Assembly: GCA_017634595.1 (NCBI GenBank)
Contig: JAGBNC010000006.1
Coordinates: 186,001 to 250,000 of the forward strand
DNA from: Bacteroidales bacterium
GTDB taxonomy: Bacteria; Bacteroidota; Bacteroidia; Bacteroidales; UBA932
DNA: 64,000 nt
Direction: 5' to 3'
The notes under the pieces are model-generated. The model did not search any database, was not told the DNA's origin, and was given only the letters and a program-made list of their open reading frames with translations. Made by a program: the position numbers and the translations under genes. Numbering within the stretch: the first letter of the stretch is position 1; every line of letters starts with the position of its first letter. Shown here piece by piece: positions 1 through 8,028 of the stretch.

Positions 1-583
1 CTTCCTTGCGGGCAGTCGCACCTTTGTGGTCAAGATGAGTATTGACGTAAAGGAAGTCTTTGCCTGATTCTTTATGCTTAAAGCGGCACCAGGTAGCGGT
101 ACGGCGGCAGGCAGCATCCCAGCCCTTGCTCACTTTGTCGGGAGTATCCGACAGCCAGAAAGTGCCCCAATCAAGCACAGACACCTGAGCATCGTCCCAG
201 AAAATGGCCATTATCTCGCCGGAGGCACTAGGGATAGCCTTGCCGTTATCTCGCCCAAGGCCATAATAACTATAGCCTTCTACATTATCCAGAATATACT
301 TGATCTGCTCTGTCACGGCCTCCTGAAGGCCGAATACAGTGGGCCGCTGGGCTTTTATCATGGCCGGAGTGCCCACTTTGCGTACAGGCCAATCGTTATC
401 AGGATTTGCTTCTTTACTTGGCACCCTGATATTGTAGGACATTACTTTGATCTTCCAATACTGGGGTTTGGCCGGCTGCTCCTCCTTCTCTCCGCCCTTA
501 TCATCAACAGGAACATCAACAGGCTTGCTGCAGGCACAAAGCATCAATGCCGCCACAGTAAATGCAAAAAACAATCTCTTCAT
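1..583 (-). CDS. Endonuclease/exonuclease/phosphatase (EEP) family lipoprotein, 3' end cut by window
   Basis: The gene runs leftwards off the window, so only its first 194 or so codons are visible. It starts at an ATG (581-583) with MKRLFFAF, a hydrophobic stretch and a lipobox ending in CAC at about residue 18, so it is probably a surface or periplasmic lipoprotein. An acidic linker is followed by KVMSYNIR, the first metal-site motif of the EEP fold, then by VFGLQEA, which carries the metal-binding Glu, and by VNTHLDHKG, which carries the catalytic-region His. The later GDFN and SDH motifs lie beyond the edge. EEP proteins are Mg-dependent phosphodiesterases (nucleases, sphingomyelinases, inositol phosphatases), and the substrate cannot be told from this part. 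It is one of four EEP proteins in the window and is separated from the tRNA upstream by a hairpin. Confidence 0.85.
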   Translation of the reverse strand, partial: MKRLFFAFTVAALMLCACSKPVDVPVDDKGGEKEEQPAKPQYWKIKVMSYNIRVPSKEANPDNDWPVRKVGTPAMIKAQRPTVFGLQEAVTEQIKYILDNVEGYSYYGLGRDNGKAIPSASGEIMAIFWDDAQVSVLDWGTFWLSDTPDKVSKGWDAACRRTATWCRFKHKESGKDFLYVNTHLDHKGATARKE

Positions 584-600
584 AGAAAATATCTTTTCTA

Positions 601-608
601 CAAAGATA
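601..608 (-). promoter_or_regulatory. Candidate -7 box of the truncated EEP gene
   Basis: The minus strand reads TATCTTTG, an exact match to the Bacteroidota -7 consensus TAnnTTTG, 17 nt upstream of the ATG at 583. I find no good -33 TTTG at the expected spacing, so this is a half-match. Confidence 0.4.
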
Positions 609-623
609 ATAAAAACTATACAG

Positions 624-659
624 AAGCGGACTCCCCTGAAAACTCAGGAAAGTCCGCTT
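624..659 (-). terminator. Hairpin downstream of tRNA-Arg
   Basis: Nine-base arms AAGCGGACT (624-632) and AGTCCGCTT (651-659) enclose a second paired segment, CCTGA/TCAGG. The structure lies just after the 3' end of tRNA-Arg on the minus strand and before the next promoter. A clean U tract does not follow at once, but TTTTTAT occurs about 10 nt on. It is probably the terminator of the typA/rpmF/tRNA transcript. Confidence 0.55.
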
Positions 660-662
660 GGG

Positions 663-734
663 TAGCCCCACGAGGAATCGAACCTCGATCTAAAGTTTAG
701 GAAACTTCCGTTCTATCCGTTGAACTATGAGGCC
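663..734 (-). tRNA. tRNA-Arg (anticodon CCT)
   Basis: A 72-nt cloverleaf folds by eye on the minus strand. The acceptor stem is GGCCTCA with TGGGGCT. The D arm is GTTC/GAAC. The anticodon arm is GAAGT-TTCCTAA-ACTTT, with anticodon CCT reading AGG. The T arm is CGAGG-TTCGATT-CCTCG, and the discriminator base is A. CCA is not encoded (the gene is followed by CCC). It lies 28 nt downstream of rpmF and may be processed from the same transcript. Confidence 0.93.
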
Positions 735-762
735 GTCACTGCCGGACCAGCCGGCGGATAAG

Positions 763-945
763 TTACTCAGCGCTCTTGACAACGATCTGGCGGCCTCTGT
801 AGTAACCACACTCAGGGCAAACGCGGTGATACATCACCGTGGCTCCACAGTTGGGGCAAGTTGCCAGGGTAGGTACAGGAGCGAAATCGTGGGTACGCCT
901 CTTGTCTCTTCTCTGCTTGGAGAGTTTGTGTTTCGGATGTGCCAT
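763..945 (-). CDS. rpmF: 50S ribosomal protein bL32
   Basis: This 60-residue protein starts MAHPKHKLSKQRRDKRR, the basic N-terminal tail of bL32 that enters the 23S rRNA. It carries a zinc ribbon with two Cys pairs, CPNC and CPEC, between about residues 30 and 47. Length and composition match bacterial L32. It follows the DUF177/YceD gene by 21 nt, the usual bacterial pairing of yceD with rpmF. In many bacteria fabH and acc genes follow; here a tRNA-Arg gene does. Confidence 0.97.
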   Translation of the reverse strand: MAHPKHKLSKQRRDKRRTHDFAPVPTLATCPNCGATVMYHRVCPECGYYRGRQIVVKSAE

Positions 946-966
946 TGTTCTATAATTTAAATATTA

Positions 967-1353
967 TTATTTGCTTAAAAACTTTATAGTCTCAGGGTTA
1001 CATTCACCCTCAGGATGAACACGCTGCAGGGGAAGCGCCGTGCATACGTAGTCATAAACATCCTGACTAAGGTCCAGATCGGAGCCTTCCGGAGTATAAA
1101 CTTCAGAAAAGCCCGTATCGACTTCGAGTTCCAGATCGTCCAGGCATCTGTCACAGGGCACCGTAACAGTGCCGCTTATGCTGCATTCAACATCTACAGT
1201 AGCTCCGTGGTTGATTAAGGCAACAGCCACTTTCACATCCGCAGAAAGAATGTCCGGATTGCCGAACTGTTCAAAGAACTTACCGTCTGCCTTCCAGTCG
1301 AACAGCGTCCTTCCGGAGGCCAGACCATTCAGTTTAACTATAAAGGGTTGCAA
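967..1353 (-). CDS. DUF177 (YceD-type) protein
   Basis: This 128-residue cytosolic protein has the DUF177 signature: a central VPCDRCLDDLELEV with the two cysteines, and an acidic C-terminal half with DVYDYV and CNPE. The family is almost always found upstream of rpmF, as here, and YceD proteins are linked to 23S rRNA accumulation or assembly. The N-terminal pattern FIVKLNGL..G...FDW is where family members begin, so the start must lie close to residue 1. The only in-frame start codon there is TTG at 1351-1353. It follows the typA stop by 21 nt, so the two genes are probably cotranscribed. The start is less certain than the identity. Confidence 0.88.
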   Translation of the reverse strand: MQPFIVKLNGLASGRTLFDWKADGKFFEQFGNPDILSADVKVAVALINHGATVDVECSISGTVTVPCDRCLDDLELEVDTGFSEVYTPEGSDLDLSQDVYDYVCTALPLQRVHPEGECNPETIKFLSK

Positions 1354-1374
1354 AGGTAATAAAAATTTTAAGTT

Positions 1375-3183
1375 TTAACAATCTTCGGCATCACTATTTC
1401 TCTTGCGGGCAAGCGGATCGAGCAAAATTTTGCGAATCCTCATGTGATGAGGGGTCACTTCCACGAATTCATCGTCCTGGATATATTCCAGCGCCTCCTC
1501 AAGCGAGAACTTGATGGCCGGAGGCAGGATGATCTTCTCGTCGGAACCGGCTGCACGTACGTTAGTGAGCTTCTTGGTCTTGCAAATATTGATGTTCAAG
1601 TCGCGCTCGCGCGTATGCTCTCCTACTACCTGACCGCAGTATATCTCCTCGCCCGGTTCCACGAAGAAGCGTCCGCGGTCGAGCAACTTATTGATAGAGT
1701 ATGCAATAGCTTCGCCAGTCTCAAGTGACACCAGCGAGCCGTTGCTGCGGCGCTCGATCTCTCCCTTGAACGGCTGATACTCCTTGAAACGATGGGCTAT
1801 CACGGCCTCACCCTGGGTTGCCGTAAGCAGGTTGGACCTAAGTCCCATCAAGCCGCGGGTAGGGATTTCAAATTCGAGCAAAGTACGATCACCGCGAGGT
1901 TCCATCCTCACAAGCGCACCCTTGCGGCGGGTGGAAATCTCAATGGCGGCACCCACAAAAGCTTCGGGCACTTCAATGCTAAGGTCCTCAATGGGTTCGC
2001 AACGCTGGCCCCCGATAGTTTTGTCAAGCACCTTGGGCTGGCCGACCTGCAGCTCGAAGCCTTCGCGGCGCATGGTCTCTATGAGGACCGAAAGATGCAG
2101 AACTCCACGTCCGTACACGATGAAAGAATCGGCGGACAAGCCAGGCTTGACACGCAGCGCAAGATTCTTCTCAAGCTCTTTCTCAAGGCGCTCCTTGATA
2201 TGGCGCGAGGTAACGTACTTGCCGTCTTTGCCGAAGAAAGGAGAATTGTTGATGGAGAAAAGCATGCTCATGGTAGGCTCGTCGATGGCGATGGGCGGAA
2301 GAGCCTCAGGGTTCTCAGCATCGGCTATGGTATCGCCGATTTCGAAGCCGTCAATGCCGACGACGGCACAAATGTCGCCGCAATGCACCACATCTACGTT
2401 GGACTTGCCAAGACCTTCAAACACCATAAGTTGCTTGATCTTCTGCTTCTGCACAATGTCGTAGCGCTTGCAGAGGCTGATAGCCTCTCCCGAATGAAGT
2501 TCGCCCCTGGTCACACGGCCTACAGCGATACGTCCCACGTAAGGGGAATATTCCAGAGAGGAAATAAGCATCTGGGGAGTTCCCTCCACTACCGGCGGCG
2601 CAGGAATGACTTCAAGGATAGTATCAAGCAATGGAGTGATATTATCAGTAGGCTTGCGCCAGTCCAGCGACATCCAGCCCTGCTTGGCCGAACCATACAC
2701 AGTGGTGAAATCCAACTGTTCTTCCGTAGCGTTCAAGTTAAACATCAAGTCGAAAACCTCCTCCTGCACTTCGTCGGGACGGCAGTTAGGCTTGTCCACC
2801 TTGTTGATGACAACTATAGGCTTCTTGCCCATAGAGATCGCCTTCTGGAGAACGAACCTGGTCTGGGGCATGCAGCCTTCAAAAGCATCAACGAGCAGAA
2901 GCACGCCATCTGCCATATTGAGGACACGCTCCACTTCGCCGCCGAAGTCGCTATGGCCCGGAGTATCGATAATATTGATTTTGACGCCCTTATAAATAAC
3001 GGACACGTTCTTGGCCAGAATGGTTATGCCGCGCTCGCGCTCGAGGTCATTGTTGTCGAGGATGAGCTGGCCCAGATTCTCGGGCTGGCGCACGAGATTG
3101 GCCTGATAAATCATACGGTCCACCAGAGTGGTCTTGCCGTGGTCAACGTGGGCAATTATTGCGATATTTCTAATCTCTTGCAT
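1375..3183 (-). CDS. typA: Ribosome-associated translational GTPase TypA/BipA
   Basis: This 602-residue protein is full length for TypA/BipA. The G-domain motifs are in order: AHVDHGKTTLVD (G1), RGITI (G2), DTPGH (G3) and NKVD (G4), all within the first 135 residues. Elongation-factor domain 2, an EF-G-like domain III/V region (about 300-480) and the BipA-specific C-terminal domain follow. TypA binds the 70S ribosome and supports 50S assembly and stress or cold growth. The ATG at 3183 directly follows the U tract of the terminator for the upstream OmpA-like gene, so typA either depends on read-through or has a promoter buried in that hairpin region. Confidence 0.97.
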   Translation of the reverse strand: MQEIRNIAIIAHVDHGKTTLVDRMIYQANLVRQPENLGQLILDNNDLERERGITILAKNVSVIYKGVKINIIDTPGHSDFGGEVERVLNMADGVLLLVDAFEGCMPQTRFVLQKAISMGKKPIVVINKVDKPNCRPDEVQEEVFDLMFNLNATEEQLDFTTVYGSAKQGWMSLDWRKPTDNITPLLDTILEVIPAPPVVEGTPQMLISSLEYSPYVGRIAVGRVTRGELHSGEAISLCKRYDIVQKQKIKQLMVFEGLGKSNVDVVHCGDICAVVGIDGFEIGDTIADAENPEALPPIAIDEPTMSMLFSINNSPFFGKDGKYVTSRHIKERLEKELEKNLALRVKPGLSADSFIVYGRGVLHLSVLIETMRREGFELQVGQPKVLDKTIGGQRCEPIEDLSIEVPEAFVGAAIEISTRRKGALVRMEPRGDRTLLEFEIPTRGLMGLRSNLLTATQGEAVIAHRFKEYQPFKGEIERRSNGSLVSLETGEAIAYSINKLLDRGRFFVEPGEEIYCGQVVGEHTRERDLNINICKTKKLTNVRAAGSDEKIILPPAIKFSLEEALEYIQDDEFVEVTPHHMRIRKILLDPLARKRNSDAEDC

Positions 3184-3190
3184 CTTTTCT

Positions 3191-3227
3191 CAAAAAAAGG
3201 TTGGTCTTGCAGACCGCAGACCAACCT
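3191..3227 (-). terminator. Rho-independent terminator of the OmpA-like gene
   Basis: Perfect 10-bp arms (3198-3207 and 3218-3227) enclose a 10-nt loop. On the minus strand seven U residues follow (3192-3198 as A on plus). It lies 26 bases beyond the OmpA-like stop codon and ends about 8 bases before the typA start. Confidence 0.85.
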
Positions 3228-3253
3228 CTTCTATAGACTGGATATTTAGTCAA

Positions 3254-4606
3254 TTATTTTGCGAGCAGAACAGTAGCACGGTTCTTCTCAGGGATCCTGG
3301 AGATACGCTCGGTGTCACCGTACCAGTAGATCTCGATGCGTGAAGGATCGATTCCTGCAGCCTCAAGAGCTTCACGGACGATATTGGAACGGTTCTCGGA
3401 GAGTACCCAGTTGCCGTCGGTAGTACCGGTCTCCTTGTCAGCGAATGAGCAGAGAACAGCCTTGGCCTCAGGATCCTTCTTGAGCTTCTTGATGAGGTTG
3501 TTGATCTTGTAGCGTTCCTGGTTGCGGATGTCGTACTTGCCGATCACATAGTAAACCACGTTGGAAGACTTCTTGGCAGCCTCGATAGCATCGGCGAGAG
3601 CCTGTGCGCGAGCGGCCTCGTAAGCGGCCTTCTCGGCGGCAGCCTTCTCGGCAGCGGCCTTTGCAGCAGCCTCGTCAGCAGCTTTCTTGTTCTGGCGTGC
3701 CTTTGCGACAGCGTCATTCAGAGCATCGGTACCCTTCTTGATAGCGTCGATGTCCTTGGCAGCGATAGCATCCTGGAGAGCCTTGATGGCGTCGTTGATA
3801 GCGGCAACATCCTCAGGGAGGAAGTCGTTCTCGGCAAGAGCCTTCTTGGCATTCTCGATAGCCTTCTTGGCAGCCTCGATAGCGTCGGCGAGCTCCTTGT
3901 CAGCGCGAGCCTGTGCAGCAGCGGCCTGTGCGGCAGCGGCGGCAGCGGCGGCAGCAGCAGCCTCAGCGGCTTTCTTCTTGCCAGCAGCGGCACCGAAGTT
4001 GAATTTCAGACCTGCAAGGAGGTTGATCTGCTGGTCGGTCTCGATTGAATACTCGCCAGTCTTGGAGTTGAACTTGTCGGAGTGGAAGTTCTCGATAGCC
4101 TCAATCTCAAGAGCGAGGAGGTCGGACAGACGGATATCAAGTCCCAGACCGGCACGTGCAACAGTGTTGAACTTGATAGGATCCCAATACTTGGCGAAAT
4201 AAGCAGTGTTCTCTGCACCGTTCTTGAGGTAACCTACGCCACCGACACCAAGGAACAGATAAGGATTGAGGACTCTTTCCTTGTAACCGAAAATGTTGCA
4301 GATGTCGATAGTGGCATCGAGAGCAAGCTGAGCGAAATTGAAGTTATAGCCGGACTCGGATATGACATTCCAACCTTTACCCTGCCAGCCGGAGATATCA
4401 GCACGAAGACCGAACACAGGGCTGATCTGATAACCGAGATCGAGAGCAGCTGCCGGAGAGATGAGCTTTGTAAAGGCAGCCTCACCGCTGGTGTAAGCGG
4501 CACCACCCTTAATACCAAGCTGGAATCCGGGGTAGAAAATGTCCTGGGCAAATGCGCTTGTGGAGATCACGAGCACAGATGCAATTGCTAAAAATACTCT
4601 TTTCAT
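3254..4606 (-). CDS. OmpA-family outer membrane protein with long Ala-rich helical insert
   Basis: A 450-residue envelope protein. Residues 1-20 are a signal peptide ending AFA|Q. Residues 22-205 look like an eight-stranded outer-membrane beta barrel (GIKGGAAY, LGYQISPVFGLRADI, PYLFLGVGG, ending INLLAGLKFNFG). Residues 206-348 form a very Ala/Lys-rich, coiled-coil-like linker that includes a run of 11 alanines. The segment LADAIEAAKKAIENAKK to DAIKKGTDALNDAV (about 239-303) resembles the helical lid of DnaK C-termini. Residues 350-450 resemble an OmpA-type peptidoglycan-binding domain (LSENRSNIVREALEAAGI, RIEIYWYGD). It probably anchors the outer membrane to the cell wall. It is a single gene with its own terminator. 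Confidence 0.85.
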   Translation of the reverse strand: MKRVFLAIASVLVISTSAFAQDIFYPGFQLGIKGGAAYTSGEAAFTKLISPAAALDLGYQISPVFGLRADISGWQGKGWNVISESGYNFNFAQLALDATIDICNIFGYKERVLNPYLFLGVGGVGYLKNGAENTAYFAKYWDPIKFNTVARAGLGLDIRLSDLLALEIEAIENFHSDKFNSKTGEYSIETDQQINLLAGLKFNFGAAAGKKKAAEAAAAAAAAAAAQAAAAQARADKELADAIEAAKKAIENAKKALAENDFLPEDVAAINDAIKALQDAIAAKDIDAIKKGTDALNDAVAKARQNKKAADEAAAKAAAEKAAAEKAAYEAARAQALADAIEAAKKSSNVVYYVIGKYDIRNQERYKINNLIKKLKKDPEAKAVLCSFADKETGTTDGNWVLSENRSNIVREALEAAGIDPSRIEIYWYGDTERISRIPEKNRATVLLAK

Positions 4607-4691
4607 ACTTATAAATTAGATAAAATTATTCTTCCCAAAGGAAATATCGCACAATTATAGTCATTTTTTGGCAATATTCCAATAATAGCTA

Positions 4692-7600
4692 CTAATTCTG
4701 CTTGACGCAGCGTACCGAACAACCATTCACGCGGAAATGGTATCCTGCTGGCTGATAATTATTTGAGTTATAGTGGTACTGCAGATTCGCATTTGTACCA
4801 TCTACAGTACAAGACCAATACATTCCATATTGACCATATCCTTCAAGGGCACCGCTGTTACGGCCATTGCGGAAAGCAGCGTCGGGATACCATACAACTC
4901 CGTTATAGCCGGCCGGCATGTACAGGCTCTGCAGACTCAAACCGCACAGATTAGTATTGTTCCAAAGATTGGACACGTCCAGGGTTCTGGTGTCAGGCTC
5001 ATTACCCGGGTCAGGATTGCCCCAGATAGCAGTAGCCCAGAGACCGCCGGGCTCCTTGCCGCCGTCAGGGACTCTCCAGCCAAGAGGGCAGGGATCATAT
5101 TTAGTCTTCGTATGTGCCCACAAGGTGTTGTCCTTCTCAGAATTCCAGTTATATGGTGACGATGTGGTGGAATAGAACACCATAGGGTTCTTGACGGCCT
5201 CGGCGACAGTGACGCTCAGGCCCCTGTAGCCCCATTCGGAAGATGTAGCCGAGGCGGCAGGCTGATCTGAACCCTTAATTGCCTTGGGTCCAAGGAAAGG
5301 ATCCTTGCGGCCCCACTGATACAGCAAGCCGAGTGCCCTGACATCACCGGGAGTTGCACTGGTCGCGCCGAGGTTACGGTCCATCACAGTGCCGGCATTA
5401 TTCTTATAATCATGAGAGCTTGCTACCGGATTGAACCCCTCGCAGGCCCAGATGTGCCAGCTCCAGAGTATGGTGCCGGAAGCATCGGAAACAGCGATCA
5501 CGGCATTGCCGTCCTTCATGGGCGAAGGGATAGAGAAGGTCACAAATCCACCGTCCAGGGAGACAGAACCGCCGGCTATGACAGGATCATAAGCATCGAA
5601 GGTATCGGTGCCATAAGACTCCCACAGTATTTTCGCACTGGCGGGAGTGCCGACAGACTCATTGCTGTTACCCTTGACGGATGCATCGAACTTGTAAGTT
5701 CCAGGACGTGACACAATATAGCAGTTGGCCGTACCTTCCAGGCTAAGATTCTCGGTAGTGTCCTCGATAACAGTGATTGTGCGTTGGTCAGAAAGATCCG
5801 GATTCTCTGCCGAACATACGGTAATGGTACATGTACCGACTTTTTTAGCGGTAACGGTACCGTATTCATTGACCTCTGCTACCTCAGTATCACTGGAGTG
5901 CCAGAGCAGGGCCTGATTAGTAGCTTCGTCCGGAGACACAGCAGCAATGAGCTTAACCGTCTTGTAGCAAGCTACTTCTATTTCTGCCTCTGCCGGAATC
6001 AAAATATTGACCGCGCTCACCGGGGTGGGCTTGATCACGTATTCAGCCTGGCAGCGGACATAGTGTCCGTGCGACCTGGGACCGGAATTGTACACGTGGG
6101 CAGCCTTGTTCTGGGAAACGCCCACTCTCACGCCGTTGTTGCCGTTGACGGCATTCATCCAGCCGAAGCCATACCAAGTAGAATAAGTAATCACATTACC
6201 ATCACGATACCCGCTTGCAGGATACCAGATCGAACTAGCATCGCCGAAGACTCCACCAAAGTCCATACCTGGATGATTGAAAGAACTGTCGAAATCATAG
6301 GAGAACGAATTGGAGTTCGGTCTGTTGGAAGCCACTCTCCACACATTTCCGTCAGGCACCCTCCAACCCGGCGGGCAAGGATCGTACTTGGTCTTGTCGG
6401 AGCCCCAGAGTGTATCGTCGCGAGTCCCCAGGAACCAGTTGCGGTTGGTGGTATTATTGGTATTGTAGATAAAGATATACGGATACCTTATCGAATAATC
6501 GATAGAACCGTTCTCTTCAGAAATAGGCATGGACACCGGGGTAAACTGGCCCTCGGCTGCTGTACCGTCGGAAGTGAAAGGATCTTTACGCCCCCACTGA
6601 TAGAAGAAGCCGAAGTCGCCCCATTCAGTCTGGTTGTCTCCATTGCCCTTCTGGACAGCGGCACCGAGGTTACGGTCCATCATCCTGCCGGCTCCGTTGT
6701 AATACTCCTGCGTAGCGGCAAGGCGGCTGTATCCAGGCCATACCCAGATATGCCAGCTCCACAAAATGTTGCCGGACTCATCCCTTACGGCCACTATCGC
6801 ACTTCCGGAGTTCAAAGCTGTGAAGTACACATAACCATCCTGCAAAGCATCCTCCGGCAGGCTGATGACCTCAACTTTGGGAGCATAGCGTGTTCCCCTT
6901 GTGTACCAAAGCAATACGGCATCGTGAGGGGCAGCAGGAGCGCCATTGAAAGTAAGTGCATCAGTGCTGTTACCTTGTACGGTAGCCTTGAACTTATAGT
7001 CGCCAAGCGAAGGTACGATGTAACAGTTGGCCGTCTCCTCCGCACTCAGGTCGGTAGGTTCATCGCCTAGATGGCCCTCAATGTCAAGAGTCCCGAGGTC
7101 GGTGATAGTGTTACGGGGAATTACAAGGTTACCCGTGTACTTTGCCACGCCAATTCTCACGCCCTCAGAGCTAAAGCACTTGAGACTGAAACCCTGCGAG
7201 AGCGTACAAGGAAGCACGGAAATATAGAACTCACCAGCACCCGGCTCAGCAAAGTTGATACGCACTGAGGTGTTATACATCTGTCCGGCACTCACGGAGA
7301 TAGTGCCGTCATCTTGATAATTGACATAAGCATCGCCGCAGCCTCCGATATGGGAGTCATCATTGGACGAGAACACGGCATAAGCCACATCGGTCCTGTC
7401 AAGCGAGAACTTGATAAGGCTGGTGACGTTCTTGAAGCTCAACTTCGAAGAGGTTAATGTGTCTGAATGGGCCACGGAGACATGTGCGGAAGGGAAAGTA
7501 CCGTCCTGCTCCTCAGGAGCCACGCCTCTCAGAAGCATATACCCCTGACCGCCTTCCACGTATTTAGCACCATAGACAGCATTGAGCCAGTTGTCGTTAG

Positions 7601-7883
7601 GCCCGGTAGTGACGTCGAAGACAGCACTAGGCCCGGCCTCTGCAACCACAATGGCCGTGTCCACGCCTGAAGTGTAGCAATGGATTGTGTCATCCTTGCT
7701 CCAAGTGACTTTGCCACTTGAAAGAGCGGTCTTGGTCAAACCGTTCTCAAAAGAGGCCGTAAAGGTCCTCCGCACAGATGCCCCGCCAGGGGCGTCGATC
7801 CCGAATTCTTTTGCACAACCGCTGAGCACGATGGCCAGGGCCGCGGGAACTGCAAATCTCAACAATTTTCTCATATTTAACAT
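4692..7883 (-). CDS. Large surface lipoprotein with two FISUMP modules and a Big_2 Ig-like domain
   Basis: A 1063-residue lipoprotein. Signal peptide and lipobox (VLSGC) are followed by a fimbrillin-like N-terminal part (FTASFENGLTKT, about 40-270). Two copies of one module follow, at about 280-625 and 720-1063. Each opens with ANCYIV, a beta-rich segment and WSWHIW, then the FISUMP signatures MDRNLGA, WGRKDPF and KYDPCPxGWRVPDG, and ends with RCVKQN or VRCQAEY. Between them at about 635-715 is a Big_2-type Ig-like domain (AEIEVACYKTVKL, VTAKKVGTCTITV). ATG codons lie at 7883 and 7874; MRKLLRF from 7874 looks like the natural signal-peptide start. It begins 3 nt after a small gene, so the two are probably translationally coupled. 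The role is unknown; adhesion or ligand binding at the cell surface is a guess. Confidence 0.82.
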   Translation of the reverse strand: MLNMRKLLRFAVPAALAIVLSGCAKEFGIDAPGGASVRRTFTASFENGLTKTALSSGKVTWSKDDTIHCYTSGVDTAIVVAEAGPSAVFDVTTGPNDNWLNAVYGAKYVEGGQGYMLLRGVAPEEQDGTFPSAHVSVAHSDTLTSSKLSFKNVTSLIKFSLDRTDVAYAVFSSNDDSHIGGCGDAYVNYQDDGTISVSAGQMYNTSVRINFAEPGAGEFYISVLPCTLSQGFSLKCFSSEGVRIGVAKYTGNLVIPRNTITDLGTLDIEGHLGDEPTDLSAEETANCYIVPSLGDYKFKATVQGNSTDALTFNGAPAAPHDAVLLWYTRGTRYAPKVEVISLPEDALQDGYVYFTALNSGSAIVAVRDESGNILWSWHIWVWPGYSRLAATQEYYNGAGRMMDRNLGAAVQKGNGDNQTEWGDFGFFYQWGRKDPFTSDGTAAEGQFTPVSMPISEENGSIDYSIRYPYIFIYNTNNTTNRNWFLGTRDDTLWGSDKTKYDPCPPGWRVPDGNVWRVASNRPNSNSFSYDFDSSFNHPGMDFGGVFGDASSIWYPASGYRDGNVITYSTWYGFGWMNAVNGNNGVRVGVSQNKAAHVYNSGPRSHGHYVRCQAEYVIKPTPVSAVNILIPAEAEIEVACYKTVKLIAAVSPDEATNQALLWHSSDTEVAEVNEYGTVTAKKVGTCTITVCSAENPDLSDQRTITVIEDTTENLSLEGTANCYIVSRPGTYKFDASVKGNSNESVGTPASAKILWESYGTDTFDAYDPVIAGGSVSLDGGFVTFSIPSPMKDGNAVIAVSDASGTILWSWHIWACEGFNPVASSHDYKNNAGTVMDRNLGATSATPGDVRALGLLYQWGRKDPFLGPKAIKGSDQPAASATSSEWGYRGLSVTVAEAVKNPMVFYSTTSSPYNWNSEKDNTLWAHTKTKYDPCPLGWRVPDGGKEPGGLWATAIWGNPDPGNEPDTRTLDVSNLWNNTNLCGLSLQSLYMPAGYNGVVWYPDAAFRNGRNSGALEGYGQYGMYWSCTVDGTNANLQYHYNSNNYQPAGYHFRVNGCSVRCVKQN

Positions 7884-7886
7884 AGT

Positions 7887-8024
7887 TTAAGGGGTTGGCC
7901 AATCGAATGGATTTTCTCCATATTCTTCATTATCTCCGCTGTAACAGATAATACTGTCCTGGAGGAGCTCGCTCACTTCAATTACAGGAGCTGCGTAAGA
8001 CAAAGGTTTAAACATATTTTCCAT
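7887..8024 (-). CDS. Small 45-codon protein in the lipoprotein operon
   Basis: A short open frame fills the gap between the DUF1573 gene (stop at 8029) and the FISUMP gene (start at 7883). It reads MENMFKPLSYAAPVIEVSEL, then ends CYSGDNEEYGENPFDWPTP. A second ATG is at 8015. The pattern (a Y-x-A-P-x-I/V-E segment early, Ser/Cys and Gly in the middle, an acidic stretch, and a C-terminal N/D-P-F-D-W) recalls the small uncharacterised peptides often annotated next to surface lipoprotein genes in Bacteroidales. That comparison is from memory. It sits 4 nt after one gene and 3 nt before the next, which supports real translation. Its function is unknown. Confidence 0.6.
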   Translation of the reverse strand: MENMFKPLSYAAPVIEVSELLQDSIICYSGDNEEYGENPFDWPTP

Positions 8025-8028
8025 ATTA

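Noticed and set aside
74-700. 208-codon plus-strand open frame at the left edge
   Set aside because: It is antisense to the EEP lipoprotein and runs into tRNA-Arg; the EEP motifs on the other strand are clear.
3191-3227. Attenuator or riboswitch leader for typA
   Set aside because: The hairpin with its U tract fits the end of the OmpA-like transcript, and no alternative pairing or aptamer-like structure is visible.
1792-3249. 485-codon plus-strand open frame antisense to typA
   Set aside because: It lies opposite conserved GTPase motifs and has no coherent protein features.
5784-7070. 428-codon plus-strand open frame antisense to the FISUMP protein
   Set aside because: It mirrors the repeated modules of the real gene and shows no independent signature.
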